Assembly: GCA_027531145.1 (NCBI GenBank)
Contig: JAPZRF010000015.1
Coordinates: 62,001 to 126,000, forward strand
Direction of reading: 5' to 3'
DNA from: Brevundimonas sp.
GTDB taxonomy: Bacteria > Pseudomonadota > Alphaproteobacteria > Caulobacterales > Caulobacteraceae
DNA: 64,000 nt
Both the position numbers and the translations under genes were made by a program. Every line of letters starts with the position of its first letter. The first letter of the stretch is position 1. Positions 42,358 through 53,440 of the stretch are shown here, piece after piece. The notes below the pieces were generated by a model. It did not search any database, was not told where the DNA came from, and worked only from the letters and a program-made list of their open reading frames with translations.

Positions 42358-43569
42358 ATGGCCAAGATCAAGGTCGCCAATCCCGTTGTGGACATCGACG
42401 GCGACGAGATGACCCGCATCATCTGGCAGATGATCAAGGACAAGCTGGTCTTTCCGTTCCTCGACCTTGAGCTGGACTACTACGACCTGTCGATCGAGAA
42501 CCGTGACGCCACCGACGACCAGGTGACGATTGACGCGGCCCACGCGATCCAGAAGCACGGCGTCGGCGTGAAGTGCGCCACCATCACCCCGGACGAGGCC
42601 CGGGTGAAGGAGTTCAACCTCAAGAAGATGTGGAAGTCGCCGAACGGCACCATCCGCAACATCCTCGGCGGCGTCGTCTTCCGCGAACCGATCATCTGCA
42701 AGAACGTGCCGCGCCTCGTACCGGGCTGGACCCAGCCCATCATCGTCGGCCGTCACGCTTTCGGCGACCAGTACAAGGCCACCGACTTCCTGTTCCCCGG
42801 CAAGGGCACCCTGACCATCAAGTTCGTTGGCGACGACGGTCAGGTGATCGAGCACGAAGTCTACAAGTCGCCGGGTGCCGGCGTGGCCATGGGCATGTAC
42901 AACCTCGACGACTCGATCATCGAGTTCGCCCGCGCCAGTTTCGCCTACGGTCTGGACCGCAACTACCCGGTCTACCTCTCGACCAAGAACACCATCCTCA
43001 AGGCCTATGACGGGCGCTTCAAAGACCTGTTCCAGAAGGTCTTTGACGAGGAGTTCGCGGCCGGGTTCAAGGCCCGCGGCCTGACCTACGAGCACCGCCT
43101 GATCGACGACATGGTGGCCGCGGCCATCAAGTGGTCGGGTGGCTTCGTCTGGGCCTGCAAGAACTACGACGGCGACGTGCAGTCCGACGTGGTGGCCCAG
43201 GGCTTTGGCTCGCTCGGCCTGATGACCTCGGTGCTGATGACGCCGGACGGCCGCGTGCTGGAGTCGGAGGCGGCCCACGGCACCGTCACCCGCCACTACC
43301 GCCAGCATCAGAGGGGCGAGGCGACCTCGACCAACTCGATCGCCTCGATCTACGCCTGGACCCGCGGCTTCAAGCACCGTGGCAAGCTGGACGGCAACCA
43401 GGCCCTGATCGACTTCGCCGAGACGCTGGAGCGCGTTGTGGTGGAGACCGTCGAGAGCGGCCACATGACCAAGGACCTGGCGCTGCTGGTCGGCGATCGG
43501 CAGGGCTGGCTGTCGACCGAGGGCTTCCTCGATAAGGTCGCCGAGAACCTGACGAAGGTCATGGCCTGA
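42358..43569 (+). CDS. icd: NADP-dependent isocitrate dehydrogenase
   Basis: This 403-residue TCA-cycle enzyme decarboxylates isocitrate to 2-oxoglutarate with reduction of NADP. It is of the eukaryote-like (type II) class seen in many alphaproteobacteria: [16 protein letters not shown] at the start, [10 protein letters not shown] for substrate binding, and [11 protein letters not shown] with two of the metal-binding Asp residues. [10 protein letters not shown] is the cofactor loop. Length is normal. GACAGGA precedes the ATG by 8 bases. It stands alone, flanked by terminator-like DNA. Confidence 0.96.
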   Translation: MAKIKVANPVVDIDGDEMTRIIWQMIKDKLVFPFLDLELDYYDLSIENRDATDDQVTIDAAHAIQKHGVGVKCATITPDEARVKEFNLKKMWKSPNGTIRNILGGVVFREPIICKNVPRLVPGWTQPIIVGRHAFGDQYKATDFLFPGKGTLTIKFVGDDGQVIEHEVYKSPGAGVAMGMYNLDDSIIEFARASFAYGLDRNYPVYLSTKNTILKAYDGRFKDLFQKVFDEEFAAGFKARGLTYEHRLIDDMVAAAIKWSGGFVWACKNYDGDVQSDVVAQGFGSLGLMTSVLMTPDGRVLESEAAHGTVTRHYRQHQRGEATSTNSIASIYAWTRGFKHRGKLDGNQALIDFAETLERVVVETVESGHMTKDLALLVGDRQGWLSTEGFLDKVAENLTKVMA

Positions 43570-43643
43570 TCTGATCGCCTCACGGCGTTACGCGTGACAA
43601 ACGGGTCCTTCTGCGGTCAAGCTCGCCGCGGGAGGACCTGTTG

Positions 43644-43976
43644 ATGCGTCTGAAGACTGCCGCCTCCGCCGCCGCCGCCGGCCTCGGGGTGTCGGGTTGC
43701 GCCTCGGATCCGGCCTTCCGGGAGGAGGTGGCGATGGGGCTGAACGCCACCGCCGCCCAGCTCGAGGCCGAGAACCGCAGCTGCTACTGGGCCCCGCCCC
43801 AGGGGCAGCCCCTTGGCCCGGTGCGCCAGTGGTGCCCCGGGGATTATGGCTACATTCCCCGGTACACATTCACCTGCGCCCCTCGTGACCGTGAATGCGA
43901 CGGCTACGTCGACCGTCGCCGCGACCGTGACCGCGATGACCGGCACCGCCACCGAGGCAAGGATCGCTACGACTGA
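43644..43976 (+). CDS. Small Cys-rich lipoprotein with charged C-terminal tail
   Basis: This 110-residue lipoprotein has lipobox VSGC (Cys19). The mature part contains four Cys (RSCYW, RQWCPG, FTCAPR, RECDG) that may form two disulphides. A striking final 20 residues alternate Arg, Asp and His (DRDRDDRHRHRG within). GGAGG sits 8 bases before the ATG. No family recognised. The tail might bind metal or the negatively charged cell surface; this is speculation. It converges with glk. Confidence 0.65.
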   Translation: MRLKTAASAAAAGLGVSGCASDPAFREEVAMGLNATAAQLEAENRSCYWAPPQGQPLGPVRQWCPGDYGYIPRYTFTCAPRDRECDGYVDRRRDRDRDDRHRHRGKDRYD

Positions 43977-43982
43977 ACGCAG

Positions 43983-44953
43983 TCAGCGCCCCGCGGCCTC
44001 CTGGAAGGCGACCCGCGCCGCGCCCAGCAGGGCGGCGTGCCTGTCCATGATCACCCGGGTCGGGATCGCCGCCACATAGTCCTGGAACCGGCCCTTGCGC
44101 TCAAACCGCTCGCGGAAGGGACTGGCCTTGAGGAAGGGCAGGATGCGCGGGGCGATGCCGCCGGCGATATAGACCCCGCCGCGCGCGCCCATGGTCAGGG
44201 CGATGTCGCCGGCCACCGCGCCGAGGATGGCGCAGAACCGGGCCAGGGTGGCACCGCAGGGGCTGTTCGGATCGGCCAGGGCGTCGCGGGTGATCTCCGC
44301 CGGATCGTCGATATGGGTCTCGCGCCCGTCGATCTCGGCCAGGGCGCGGTGCATGTTGAGCAGGCCCGGGCCGCAGATCAGCCGCTCGATCGATACGCGG
44401 GTGTAACGCCGCCGCAGGATGCGCAGGATCTCGTCCTCGACCGGGTCGCCCGGCGCGAAGCAGGCGTGGCCGCCCTCGGAGGGCAGCGCCATCTCCCGAC
44501 CGTGGACATCGCGCACCAGCGCCGAGACGCCGAAGCCCGTGCCGGGCCCGAGCACGGCAATGGTGGCGAGCGGGTCTCCTGCGTCAGGGCCGCCGAGGCT
44601 CGCCAGCTGCTCTGGCGTGACGATCGGCGCGCCCCAGGCGAGGGCTTCGAAGTCATTGATGAGGCGCACCGGGTTCAGACCGAGAGCGCCCAGCTCCTTT
44701 TCGGAGGTGCGCCATGGCGAATTGGTCAGGTCGATCGTGCCGTCCTCGATCGGCCCGGCCACGGCGATCACGCCACCGCTCGGCTTGACCTCGCAGCCGT
44801 CGATGAAGGCGGCGACCCCCTGGCGGAAGGTCGGATAGTGCTCGGCCGGGAAGCTGTCATGAGCCTCCAGCCAGATGCGGCCGTCGTTGCAGCGGGCGAT
44901 GGCGAAGCGGGCGTTGGTGCCGCCGACGTCGCCGACGAGCAGGCGAAGATCGG

Positions 44954-44957
<4 letters not shown>
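43983..44957 (-). CDS. glk: Glucokinase
   Basis: This 324-residue cytoplasmic enzyme phosphorylates glucose to glucose 6-phosphate with ATP. It is of the E. coli Glk class: phosphate motif [15 protein letters not shown] near the N-terminus, [14 protein letters not shown] loop ([17 protein letters not shown]), [10 protein letters not shown] with the catalytic Asp, and [26 protein letters not shown] is the adenosine-binding site. It is the last gene of the Entner-Doudoroff operon; its start overlaps the edd stop (ATGA). Confidence 0.94.
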
Positions 44958-46830
<1,873 letters not shown>

Positions 46831-46831
<1 letters not shown>

Positions 46832-47550
46832 CAGGCGGTCTCCGTCCAGATCACGTCCAAGGGCGCGCCCAGCGCGGCGAGGGCGGCCACCGGGGTCGTC
46901 GCCGGATCGCCGGCGAGGTCGCGCGTGAACACCTCGCGCTTGCGCGTCCCGGTCAGGGCCAGCACCACGCGGCCGGCTCCCTTCAGGTAAGGCAGGTTGA
47001 GGCTGATCCGTTCCTGCGGCGGCGCGGTCCCGTCGCGACCGGGCGGCACGCCGAGCACCGTCGCCTTCAGCTGCGGAGCCAGCAGGGTCTTGAGCGTCGG
47101 GCTGCCCGGGAAGATCGACAGGATGTGGCCGTCCTCGCCCATGCCCAGCAGGGCGGCGTCGATGCGCTCGCCGGCCTGCTGCAGGGCGCGGGCGGCGAGG
47201 GCGGCGGCGCGGTCCACGGTCACCGCCGCATGGTGCAGCGGCAGCAGCGTCGCGGCCGCGGCCGGGCCGGTCAGCAGGGTCCGGCGCAGCAGGGCGGCGT
47301 TGGAGTCCGGCGAGCTCTCCGGCACATGGCGCTCGTCGACCGGCAGGACGGTGACGCGCGACCAGTCGAGGTCGGCCTGCGCCAGCCGGCGGTAGATCGG
47401 CGAGGGGGTCGAGCCCCCGGCCCCGGCGAACAGGGCGCGGCCGCGCTTGGCCATGGCGACCCCCAGTGCTGCGGCCAGCCGGTCAGCTGCCGCTTCGGCC
47501 CAGGCCTCGGTCGAGGGGAAGGCTTCGATCCGCGACGTGTCAGGCATCAT
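46831..47550 (-). CDS. pgl: 6-phosphogluconolactonase
   Basis: This 239-residue enzyme hydrolyses 6-phosphogluconolactone to 6-phosphogluconate. The sugar-isomerase-like fold starts with [36 protein letters not shown] supplies the conserved DERHV, and [16 protein letters not shown] matches the lactonase motif (usual GxGxDGHTASLFPG). The ATG at 47550 lies inside the zwf 3' end (11-bp overlap); a second ATG at 47547 is equally likely. Confidence 0.92.
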
Positions 47551-48991
47551 CGGTGTTCCAGGTGCGGCCGTCGCGGGCGAGCAGCTGCTGCGCCGCCTCG
47601 GGGCCCCAGGAGCCGGCGCGGTAGATGTGCGGCTTGTACTCCGCCTCGGCCCAGGCGCTGGAGACGCCGTCGACCCATTCCCAAGCCTTCTCGGCCTCGT
47701 CGGCGCGCACGAAAAGGGTGGAGTCCCCGGCCATGGCGTCGAGCAGCAGCCGCTCATAGGCGATGCGGCGGCGCGGCGGCTCGGCGCCCTTGCCGTCCAT
47801 GCCCCAGGACAGGCTCATGCGGATCGGCTGCAGCTGCATGCGCTGGTCGAGTCCCGGCCGCTTGTTCATCACCGTCAGGGAGATGTCCTCTTCCGGCTGC
47901 AGCTCGATGACCATGCGGTTGGCCGTGACCTCGCCGCGCTGGTCGAAGATCGAGTGCGGCAGCGGCTTGAACTGGATGACGATCTCGGTGCGCTTCTCCG
48001 GCAGGCGCTTGCCGGTGCGCATGTAGAAGGGCACCCCGGCCCAGCGCCAGTTGTCGATGTCGGCGCGCAGGGCGACATAGGTGTCGATGTCCGACGGGGC
48101 CCCGCGCTCTTCCTCATAGCCCTTGACCGGCCCGCCCTCGGCCTGGCCGGCGACGTACTGGCCGCGCACGCTGACGTCGCGGACATTGGCGGCGGTGATG
48201 GCGCGCAGCGAGCGCAGCACCTTGACCTTCTCGTTGCGCACCGAGTCCGGGTCGAGGTCCGACGGCGGCTCCATCGCCACCAGGCACAGCAGCTGCAGCA
48301 TGTGGTTCTGCAGCATGTCCCGCAGGGCGCCGTACTCGTCGTAGTAGGGCCAGCGGTCGCCGACCCCGACGGTCTCGCCCACGGTGATCTGCACGTGGTC
48401 GATCGACAGGTTGTTCCACAGCGGCTCGAAGATGGTGTTGCCGAACCGCAGCGCGATCAGGTTCTGCACCGTCTCCTTGCCGAGATAGTGGTCGATGCGG
48501 AACACCTGCCGCTCGTCGAAGGCGTGGGCCACCTCGGCGTCGATGTGGCGGAAGCTGTCGAGGTCGCGGCCGACCGGCTTCTCCAGCACGATCCGCGTCT
48601 TCGCCCCGGTCAGGCCGGTGCCCTTCAGCGCCCGCACGATCGGGCCGTAGAGCGAGGGCGAGACGGCGAGGAAGTAGGTCAGCTCGCGGTCGTCGCCGAG
48701 CTTGTTCTGCAGCGCCGCCAGCCCTTCCACCGAGGTGGCGTCGACGGCGACATAGTCGATGCGGGCGGCGACGCGGGCGAAGCTGTCCTCGGACCAGGCC
48801 CCGTCGGCGCGCTTGACGATGCTTTCGCGCACCCGGCCGAGATAGGCCTCGCGGCTCTCCTCGCTGCGCGCCGCGGCGATGATCTTCAGGCCCTCGGGCA
48901 GCAGCCCGTCGTGATCGAGAAAGTACAGGGAGGGAAGCAGCATGCGGATCGCCAGATCGCCGCCGCCGCCGAAAAGCACCAAGGCCGCCAT
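47540..48991 (-). CDS. zwf: Glucose-6-phosphate 1-dehydrogenase
   Basis: This 483-residue enzyme oxidises glucose 6-phosphate to the lactone with NAD(P). The coenzyme-binding start is LVLFGGGGDLAIRMLLPSLY, where GGGGDLA replaces the more usual GASGDLA. EKPVGRDL and the active-site RIDHYLGKETVQN are intact. It is the first gene of zwf-pgl-edd-glk. It begins 29 bp after the hisIE stop on the same strand, with GGGAAG as ribosome site, so it may also receive transcripts from the his operon. Confidence 0.95.
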   Translation of the reverse strand: MAALVLFGGGGDLAIRMLLPSLYFLDHDGLLPEGLKIIAAARSEESREAYLGRVRESIVKRADGAWSEDSFARVAARIDYVAVDATSVEGLAALQNKLGDDRELTYFLAVSPSLYGPIVRALKGTGLTGAKTRIVLEKPVGRDLDSFRHIDAEVAHAFDERQVFRIDHYLGKETVQNLIALRFGNTIFEPLWNNLSIDHVQITVGETVGVGDRWPYYDEYGALRDMLQNHMLQLLCLVAMEPPSDLDPDSVRNEKVKVLRSLRAITAANVRDVSVRGQYVAGQAEGGPVKGYEEERGAPSDIDTYVALRADIDNWRWAGVPFYMRTGKRLPEKRTEIVIQFKPLPHSIFDQRGEVTANRMVIELQPEEDISLTVMNKRPGLDQRMQLQPIRMSLSWGMDGKGAEPPRRRIAYERLLLDAMAGDSTLFVRADEAEKAWEWVDGVSSAWAEAEYKPHIYRAGSWGPEAAQQLLARDGRTWNTDDA

Positions 48992-49020
48992 TCACTTCCC
49001 TTCGCCGCTTCGCCGTCGTC

Positions 49021-49770
49021 CTACCCGCTTCCTTTGGCGGCTTCGGCCCGGCGAGCCAACACGTCCAGCACCGGCTGAAACGACATGTGACGCGTCCTGA
49101 GGAGCACGAGGAGATGGTAGATCAGGTCGGCGGCCTCGGAGGCAAGCTCCTCGTCCGGCCCGGCGGCCCCGGCCAGCGCCGTCTCGACCCCCTCCTCGCC
49201 GACCTTCTGCGCCGCGCGCTTCGGCCCCTCGGCCAGCAGGCGGGCGGTCCAGCTGGTCTCCGGCGCGGCGGCGGCCCGTTCCGCAATGGTGCGCTCCAGC
49301 GCGGCGATCCGGCCGACGCCCGGCGCGGTCTCCTTCCCGAAGCAGCTGGTCGTGCCGAGGTGGCAGGCCGGGCCCATGGGGCGCACCGCTACGACCAGGG
49401 CGTCGCCGTCGCAGTCGGGCGTCACCGAGACGACCTTGAGCCGGTTGCCGCTGGTCTCGCCCTTGCGCCAGCGCCCGCCGCGCGAGCGCGAGAAGAAGGT
49501 GGCTTCGCCGCTCTCCAGTGTCTCCTGCAGCGCCGCCGCGTCCATATAGGCGAGCGTCAGCACCTGCAGGGTGTCGGCGTCCTGCACCACGGCGGGGATC
49601 AGCCCGCCGCCCTTGGCGAAGTCGAGCGCCCGTTCCTCCCCCGCAGGGGGAGGGGGACCATCCGAAGGATGGTGGCGGGGGCCAAGCCCGGTCGGTGAGC
49701 CTGAGGTCTCCCCCCCTCCACCGCTTCGCGGTCCCCCTCCCCTGGTGGGGGAAGAATTCTTGCTGCTCAT
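49021..49770 (-). CDS. hisIE: HisIE: phosphoribosyl-AMP cyclohydrolase / phosphoribosyl-ATP pyrophosphatase with repeat-derived insert
   Basis: This 249-residue bifunctional enzyme performs the second and third steps of histidine synthesis. The HisI domain (about 48-145) has WRKGETSGN, the metal-binding DCDGDAL and [12 protein letters not shown]. The HisE domain (about 152-249) has [12 protein letters not shown] and [13 protein letters not shown]. The ATG at 49770 overlaps the hisF stop (ATGA), and no other start codon occurs in frame before the HisI domain. Residues 8-46 (Gly/Pro-rich) are therefore translated from repeat copy C. The insert is an addition to a normal-length enzyme. Confidence 0.92.
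   Translation of the reverse strand: MSSKNSSPTRGGGPRSGGGGETSGSPTGLGPRHHPSDGPPPPAGEERALDFAKGGGLIPAVVQDADTLQVLTLAYMDAAALQETLESGEATFFSRSRGGRWRKGETSGNRLKVVSVTPDCDGDALVVAVRPMGPACHLGTTSCFGKETAPGVGRIAALERTIAERAAAAPETSWTARLLAEGPKRAAQKVGEEGVETALAGAAGPDEELASEAADLIYHLLVLLRTRHMSFQPVLDVLARRAEAAKGSG
49634..49753. repeat. Palindromic repeat, copy C (inside hisIE coding region)
   Basis: Copy C of the six-member family: CCTCCCCC, GCAGGGGGAGGGGGACC, a spacer containing CCGAAGG, and GCCCCCTCC-type complement (CCTCCACCGCTTCGCGGTCC in the second arm). It lies between codon 7 and about codon 47 of hisIE, in frame and without stop. No clear target duplication is seen. Confidence 0.75.
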
Positions 49771-50534
49771 AACCGCACCTCTACACCGTTCGCGTCGAGG
49801 GCGCGCTTGAGATCGGGTATGGCGATGGTGCCCGAGTGGAACACCGAGGCGGCCAGGGCGCCGGACACATCGGCCTCGCGGAACACGGTGGTGAAGTGCT
49901 CGACCGCCCCGGCCCCGCCTGAGGCCACCAGCGGGATCGTCAGCCGGTCGCGCGCGGCTCGCAGCTGGGCCACGTCATAACCCTTCCGCACCCCGTCCTG
50001 GTCGATGCAGTTGAGTACGATCTCGCCTGCCCCGAGGCCCTGCGCCTCGACGATCCAGTCCATCGTCAGACGGCCGGCGCCGCGGCGGGCGTTCGGGTCG
50101 CCGGTGTACTTGTGCACCCGCCACTCGCCGTCCTGGAACTGGCTGTCGACGCCGACGACAACGCACTGGCGACCCAGTCGCTCGGCCATTCCGGCGATCA
50201 GCTCCGGCCGCTCCAGCGCCGGCGAGTTGATCGACACCTTGTCCGCGCCGTGGTCGAGGCAGCGTGCGGCCTGCTCCACCGTGCGGATGCCGCCGGCGAC
50301 GCAGAAGGGAATGTCCAGCAGCCGGGCGATGTCCTCGACCCAGCCATAGTCGAGGGTGCGGCCCTCGGGGCTGGCGGCGATGTCGTAGAACACCAGCTCG
50401 TCGGCACCCGAGTCGCGGTAGCGGGCGGCCAGCTCGGCGGCGTCGCCCATGTCGCGGTGGCCCTCGAAGCGGACACCCTTGACCACCCGGCCGTCCTTGA
50501 CGTCGAGGCAGGGAATGATGCGGCGGGCCGTCAA
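49767..50534 (-). CDS. hisF: Imidazole glycerol phosphate synthase cyclase subunit HisF
   Basis: This 255-residue TIM-barrel cyclase makes imidazole glycerol phosphate and AICAR using ammonia from HisH. The opening [18 protein letters not shown] holds catalytic Asp11 (HisF numbering). The second catalytic Asp is in [14 protein letters not shown], and [12 protein letters not shown] is a phosphate-binding loop. The start is a rare TTG at 50534 overlapping the hisA stop as TTGA; no ATG or GTG fits the conserved N-terminus. Confidence 0.95.
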   Translation of the reverse strand: MTARRIIPCLDVKDGRVVKGVRFEGHRDMGDAAELAARYRDSGADELVFYDIAASPEGRTLDYGWVEDIARLLDIPFCVAGGIRTVEQAARCLDHGADKVSINSPALERPELIAGMAERLGRQCVVVGVDSQFQDGEWRVHKYTGDPNARRGAGRLTMDWIVEAQGLGAGEIVLNCIDQDGVRKGYDVAQLRAARDRLTIPLVASGGAGAVEHFTTVFREADVSGALAASVFHSGTIAIPDLKRALDANGVEVRL

Positions 50535-51262
50535 CTCACGGCCTCCAGCGCCTCGCGCACGCTGAACCGGCCCTCGTAGATGGCGCGGCCGACGATAGCC
50601 CCGGCGCAGCCGGCGTCGCGCGCGGCGGTCAGGTCGGCGAGGCCCGAGACACCGCCGGAGGCCTGCACCTGCAAGTCGGGACGCCGCCGCCGCACCTCGG
50701 CCAGAAGCTCGAGGTTCGGCCCGGTCAAGGCCCCGTCGCGGCCGACGTCGGTGATCAACACATGGCGGGCCGCGCCTTCGCCGTAACGATCGAGCGCGGT
50801 CCAGAGGTCGACGCCTGCCGCCTCGGTCCAGCCCTCGAGCGCGGGCATGGGCACTCCGTCGACCAGCTTGACATCCAGCGCCAGGGTCAGGCGGTCCGGG
50901 CCGAAGCGTTCCAGCCAGCCGATCACCGTGTCGGGCGCGTTGACCGCCAGCGAGCCGACCACCACGCGGGCCACGCCGGCGTCGAGCAGTCGCTCGACAT
51001 CCTCGACGGCGCGCACCCCGCCGCCGGACTGGATCTGCGCCAGACCCGAGGCCGCCAGCGCGCCGATCAGGGCGTGCTGCACGGCGCGACCCTGCTCGGC
51101 CCCGTCGAGATCGACGACGTGCACCCACGCGGCCCCGGCGGCGGCGAAGGCGGCCAGCCGCGCCGGCGGGTCCTCGTCATAGGCGGTGACCTGGTCGAAG
51201 CGGCCGTGCATCAGTCGTACACAGACGCCGCCCCTGAGATCGATGGCCGGATAGACGATCAC
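50531..51262 (-). CDS. hisA: ProFAR isomerase HisA
   Basis: This 243-residue TIM-barrel isomerase catalyses the fourth step of histidine synthesis. The N-terminal catalytic Asp is in VYPAIDLRGGVCVRL. QSGGGVRAVEDVERLLDAG contains the first phosphate site, and the second Asp region is ITDVGRDGALTGPN. The start overlaps the hisH stop (51259-51262, ATGA type). The sequence is full length and canonical. Confidence 0.95.
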   Translation of the reverse strand: MIVYPAIDLRGGVCVRLMHGRFDQVTAYDEDPPARLAAFAAAGAAWVHVVDLDGAEQGRAVQHALIGALAASGLAQIQSGGGVRAVEDVERLLDAGVARVVVGSLAVNAPDTVIGWLERFGPDRLTLALDVKLVDGVPMPALEGWTEAAGVDLWTALDRYGEGAARHVLITDVGRDGALTGPNLELLAEVRRRRPDLQVQASGGVSGLADLTAARDAGCAGAIVGRAIYEGRFSVREALEAVS

Positions 51263-51858
51263 GCGGGCAGCTCCAGGAAGTTCTGCAGGATTCGCTGGCC
51301 GGCGGCGGCCGAGCGCTCGGGGTGAAACTGGCAGCCCATGCGGTGGCCGTCGGCGACGACCGCCGGCACCGGTCCGCCGTAGTCGGCGGCAGCGAGGGTG
51401 GCCGGGCCGTCGGGGCAGACGAAGCCGTGCACGAAATAGGCCCAGGCGCCGTCCTCGACGCCCGCCAGCAGCGGGTGGTCGACCCGGCGCGCAAGGCGGC
51501 TCCAGCCCATGTGCGGCACAGTCCGGTCGGCGGCCGGGACGATGGCCTCGACCCGCCCCGGGATCAGGCCCAGCAGCTCGGCCCCGCCGTCCTCGACGCT
51601 GGTCTCGAACAGCAGCTGCTGCCCGAGGCAGACGCCCAGCAGCGGCCGGGGAAAGGCGCGGATCGCCTCGACCAGACCGAGCTCGCGCAGCCGCGCCATG
51701 GCGTAGCCGGCTGCCCCGACGCCTGGCAGCACCAGCCGCTCGACCGCCGCGATGGCGTCCGGGGTGGAGACCAACTCGACTGCCGCGCCCAGCCGCTCGA
51801 AGGCGAAGCGCACCGAGGCGATGTTGCCGGCCCCGTAGGCGAGGAGGGAGACGGTCAT
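51259..51858 (-). CDS. hisH: Imidazole glycerol phosphate synthase glutaminase subunit HisH
   Basis: This 199-residue class I glutamine amidotransferase feeds ammonia to HisF. The nucleophile Cys77 is in GVCLGQQ (usual family form GxCLGMQ), and His179 and Glu181 are in QFHPERS. The oxyanion region PGVGAAGYAM is intact. The ATG at 51858 precedes the conserved LAYGAGNIASV. A 136-bp gap with paired inverted repeats separates it from the upstream hisC-hisB gene; this is the largest gap in the his operon. Confidence 0.93.
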   Translation of the reverse strand: MTVSLLAYGAGNIASVRFAFERLGAAVELVSTPDAIAAVERLVLPGVGAAGYAMARLRELGLVEAIRAFPRPLLGVCLGQQLLFETSVEDGGAELLGLIPGRVEAIVPAADRTVPHMGWSRLARRVDHPLLAGVEDGAWAYFVHGFVCPDGPATLAAADYGGPVPAVVADGHRMGCQFHPERSAAAGQRILQNFLELPA

Positions 51859-51994
51859 GTGGATTGTTTCAGGGTGAAGAGTGTTAGTGAGCGGAGGGGT
51901 GAGCAGGGGCACGCGACCGTCTCACGCCGCCTGCTCACGACCTGCTCAACAGCACTCCTCACCCCCGTCGCGGTGACGCCTGCAGCGGCCGCCA

Positions 51995-53437
51995 TCACAG
52001 CACACCCTTGGTGCTGGGCACGGCCTCGCCCTCGATACGGATGGCCTGGCGCAGGGCGCGGCCGAACGCCTTGTAGACGGCCTCGGTCTTGTGGTGGTCG
52101 TCGGCTCCGGTGACGGCGATGTGTACCGCTGCGCCGAGATGCTCGGCCAGCGATCGGAACACATGCGCCGTCAGATCGGTTCGATAGTCGCCGATGAAGG
52201 GCGTTTCGAAGGTCCCATCGAACACCGGATAAGGCCGGCCCGACAGGTCGATCGACACCTTCGCCTCGGCCTCGTCCATGGGCAGGACGAAGCCGTAGCG
52301 GGCGATACCCCGCCGCTCGCCCAGCGCCTGCTTCAGCGCCTGGCCCAGGGCGATGGCCGAGTCTTCGATGGTGTGGTGCGGGTCGGTGTGCAGGTCGCCC
52401 ATGCAGGCGAGCGTGAGGGAGAAACCGCCGTGGGCCGCCACCTGCTCCAGCATGTGGTCGAAGAAGCCGACGCCGGTGTGGATGGCCACCGGTCCGGTCG
52501 TGTCCAGATCGACGGCGCAGACGATGCGCGTCTCCCTCGTGTCCCGCACGGCCTGGCCACGGCGGGCCGGACGGCTTGCGGTGGCCATGCCGAAGGCGGC
52601 CAGCAGCCGGTCGTTGACCTCAGGTCGGGTCGAGACCGGCAGGCGCAGCCGATCGCCGGCGCGCTCGACCGGGACGGCGAGGGCGCGCAGGTCGCGGAGC
52701 GCCGCCTCGGGGTCGGCCGGGCGAAGGATCAGCACCGGCCCGACACCCGCCTCGACCACCGTCTCGCGGCCTAACTCGCGGGCTAGCCGGGCCCGTTCGC
52801 TGCGCACTGTGTCGATGCGGCGGCGAGTCTCCAGCAGACGCGACGGATCGAGCGCCTGCAGCGCCAGTCGCAGCGACGGCTCGGGCAGGGCGTAGGGTTC
52901 GACCACCGCCGCCAGCCGCTCCAGCGCGGCACTCTGGCCCACGGCGGCCCCGACCCGGGCGCCGGCGAGCCCATAGGCCAGCGACAGGGAGCGCAGGACG
53001 ACCAGATTGGCCGTGTCGCCGATCACTGTCGTCGCCGAGCCGCCGTCGGCGTACTCGATCAGCCCTTCGTCGATGACCAGCAGGGCCGGGGCAACGCGGT
53101 CGGCCACCTCGGCCACTGCCTCGGGCGCACCGAGGGCGCGGACGATCACCGCTGCGGTCGGTGCCCCAACCGGCGGTGTCGGATACAGCCGACGCAGGCT
53201 GGCATAGGGTTCAGCGTCCGGCACCTCGACGCCCTGGCCGTCACGTCCGGCGAGACGGAAGGCCAGCTCAAGCCCATGCGTCAGCCCACGCGTGACCAGC
53301 ACCTGGTCGGTGGCGACGCCGTACAGCTCGGCCAGCCGCCCCTGCAGCCCCGACGCCGTCGACGGATAACGGTCCAGCCCCTCGCCGCCGGCCACCAGCG
53401 GCGCGAACGGGGCAGGCAGGTTGGTGAGGGGGGTCAT
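51995..53437 (-). CDS. hisB: HisC-like / HisB fusion: degenerate aminotransferase domain plus imidazoleglycerol-phosphate dehydratase
   Basis: 480 residues. The C-terminal third (about 298-480) is a complete dehydratase: GFFDHMLEQ, HTDPHHTIEDSAIALGQAL and DDHHKTEAVYKAFG carry the Mn-binding His and Glu residues. Residues 1-285 resemble HisC (LDRYPSTASGLQGRLAELYG, VIDEGLIEYAD, SLSLAYGLAGARVG, RPEVNDRLLAAFG). Leu153 replaces the PLP-binding Lys of the family motif SKAxGLAGxRxG. Leu126 replaces the PLP-contacting Tyr of DEAY, the N-terminal NENP and central NPNNPTG motifs are missing, and the domain is about 70-80 residues short. Transaminase activity looks impossible; a structural or regulatory role is more likely. 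The ATG at 53437 overlaps a 52-codon frame inside repeat copy D. Confidence 0.85.
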   Translation of the reverse strand: MTPLTNLPAPFAPLVAGGEGLDRYPSTASGLQGRLAELYGVATDQVLVTRGLTHGLELAFRLAGRDGQGVEVPDAEPYASLRRLYPTPPVGAPTAAVIVRALGAPEAVAEVADRVAPALLVIDEGLIEYADGGSATTVIGDTANLVVLRSLSLAYGLAGARVGAAVGQSAALERLAAVVEPYALPEPSLRLALQALDPSRLLETRRRIDTVRSERARLARELGRETVVEAGVGPVLILRPADPEAALRDLRALAVPVERAGDRLRLPVSTRPEVNDRLLAAFGMATASRPARRGQAVRDTRETRIVCAVDLDTTGPVAIHTGVGFFDHMLEQVAAHGGFSLTLACMGDLHTDPHHTIEDSAIALGQALKQALGERRGIARYGFVLPMDEAEAKVSIDLSGRPYPVFDGTFETPFIGDYRTDLTAHVFRSLAEHLGAAVHIAVTGADDHHKTEAVYKAFGRALRQAIRIEGEAVPSTKGVL

Positions 53438-53440
53438 GCG
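53432..53440. repeat. Target-site-like direct repeat, left copy
   Basis: GGTCATGCG, repeated exactly at 53587-53595, flanks repeat copy D. On the minus strand both copies contain ATGA, giving the overlapping stop/start at both ends of the element. This looks like a 9-bp target duplication made on insertion. Confidence 0.6.

Noticed and set aside
42328..43464. A 378-codon minus-strand frame over icd
   Set aside because: Shadow of isocitrate dehydrogenase; the plus-strand protein is full length and canonical.
48114..48995. Possible second gene opposite or within zwf
   Set aside because: Arg-rich low-complexity frame on the same strand, offset from zwf; no start signal and no motifs.
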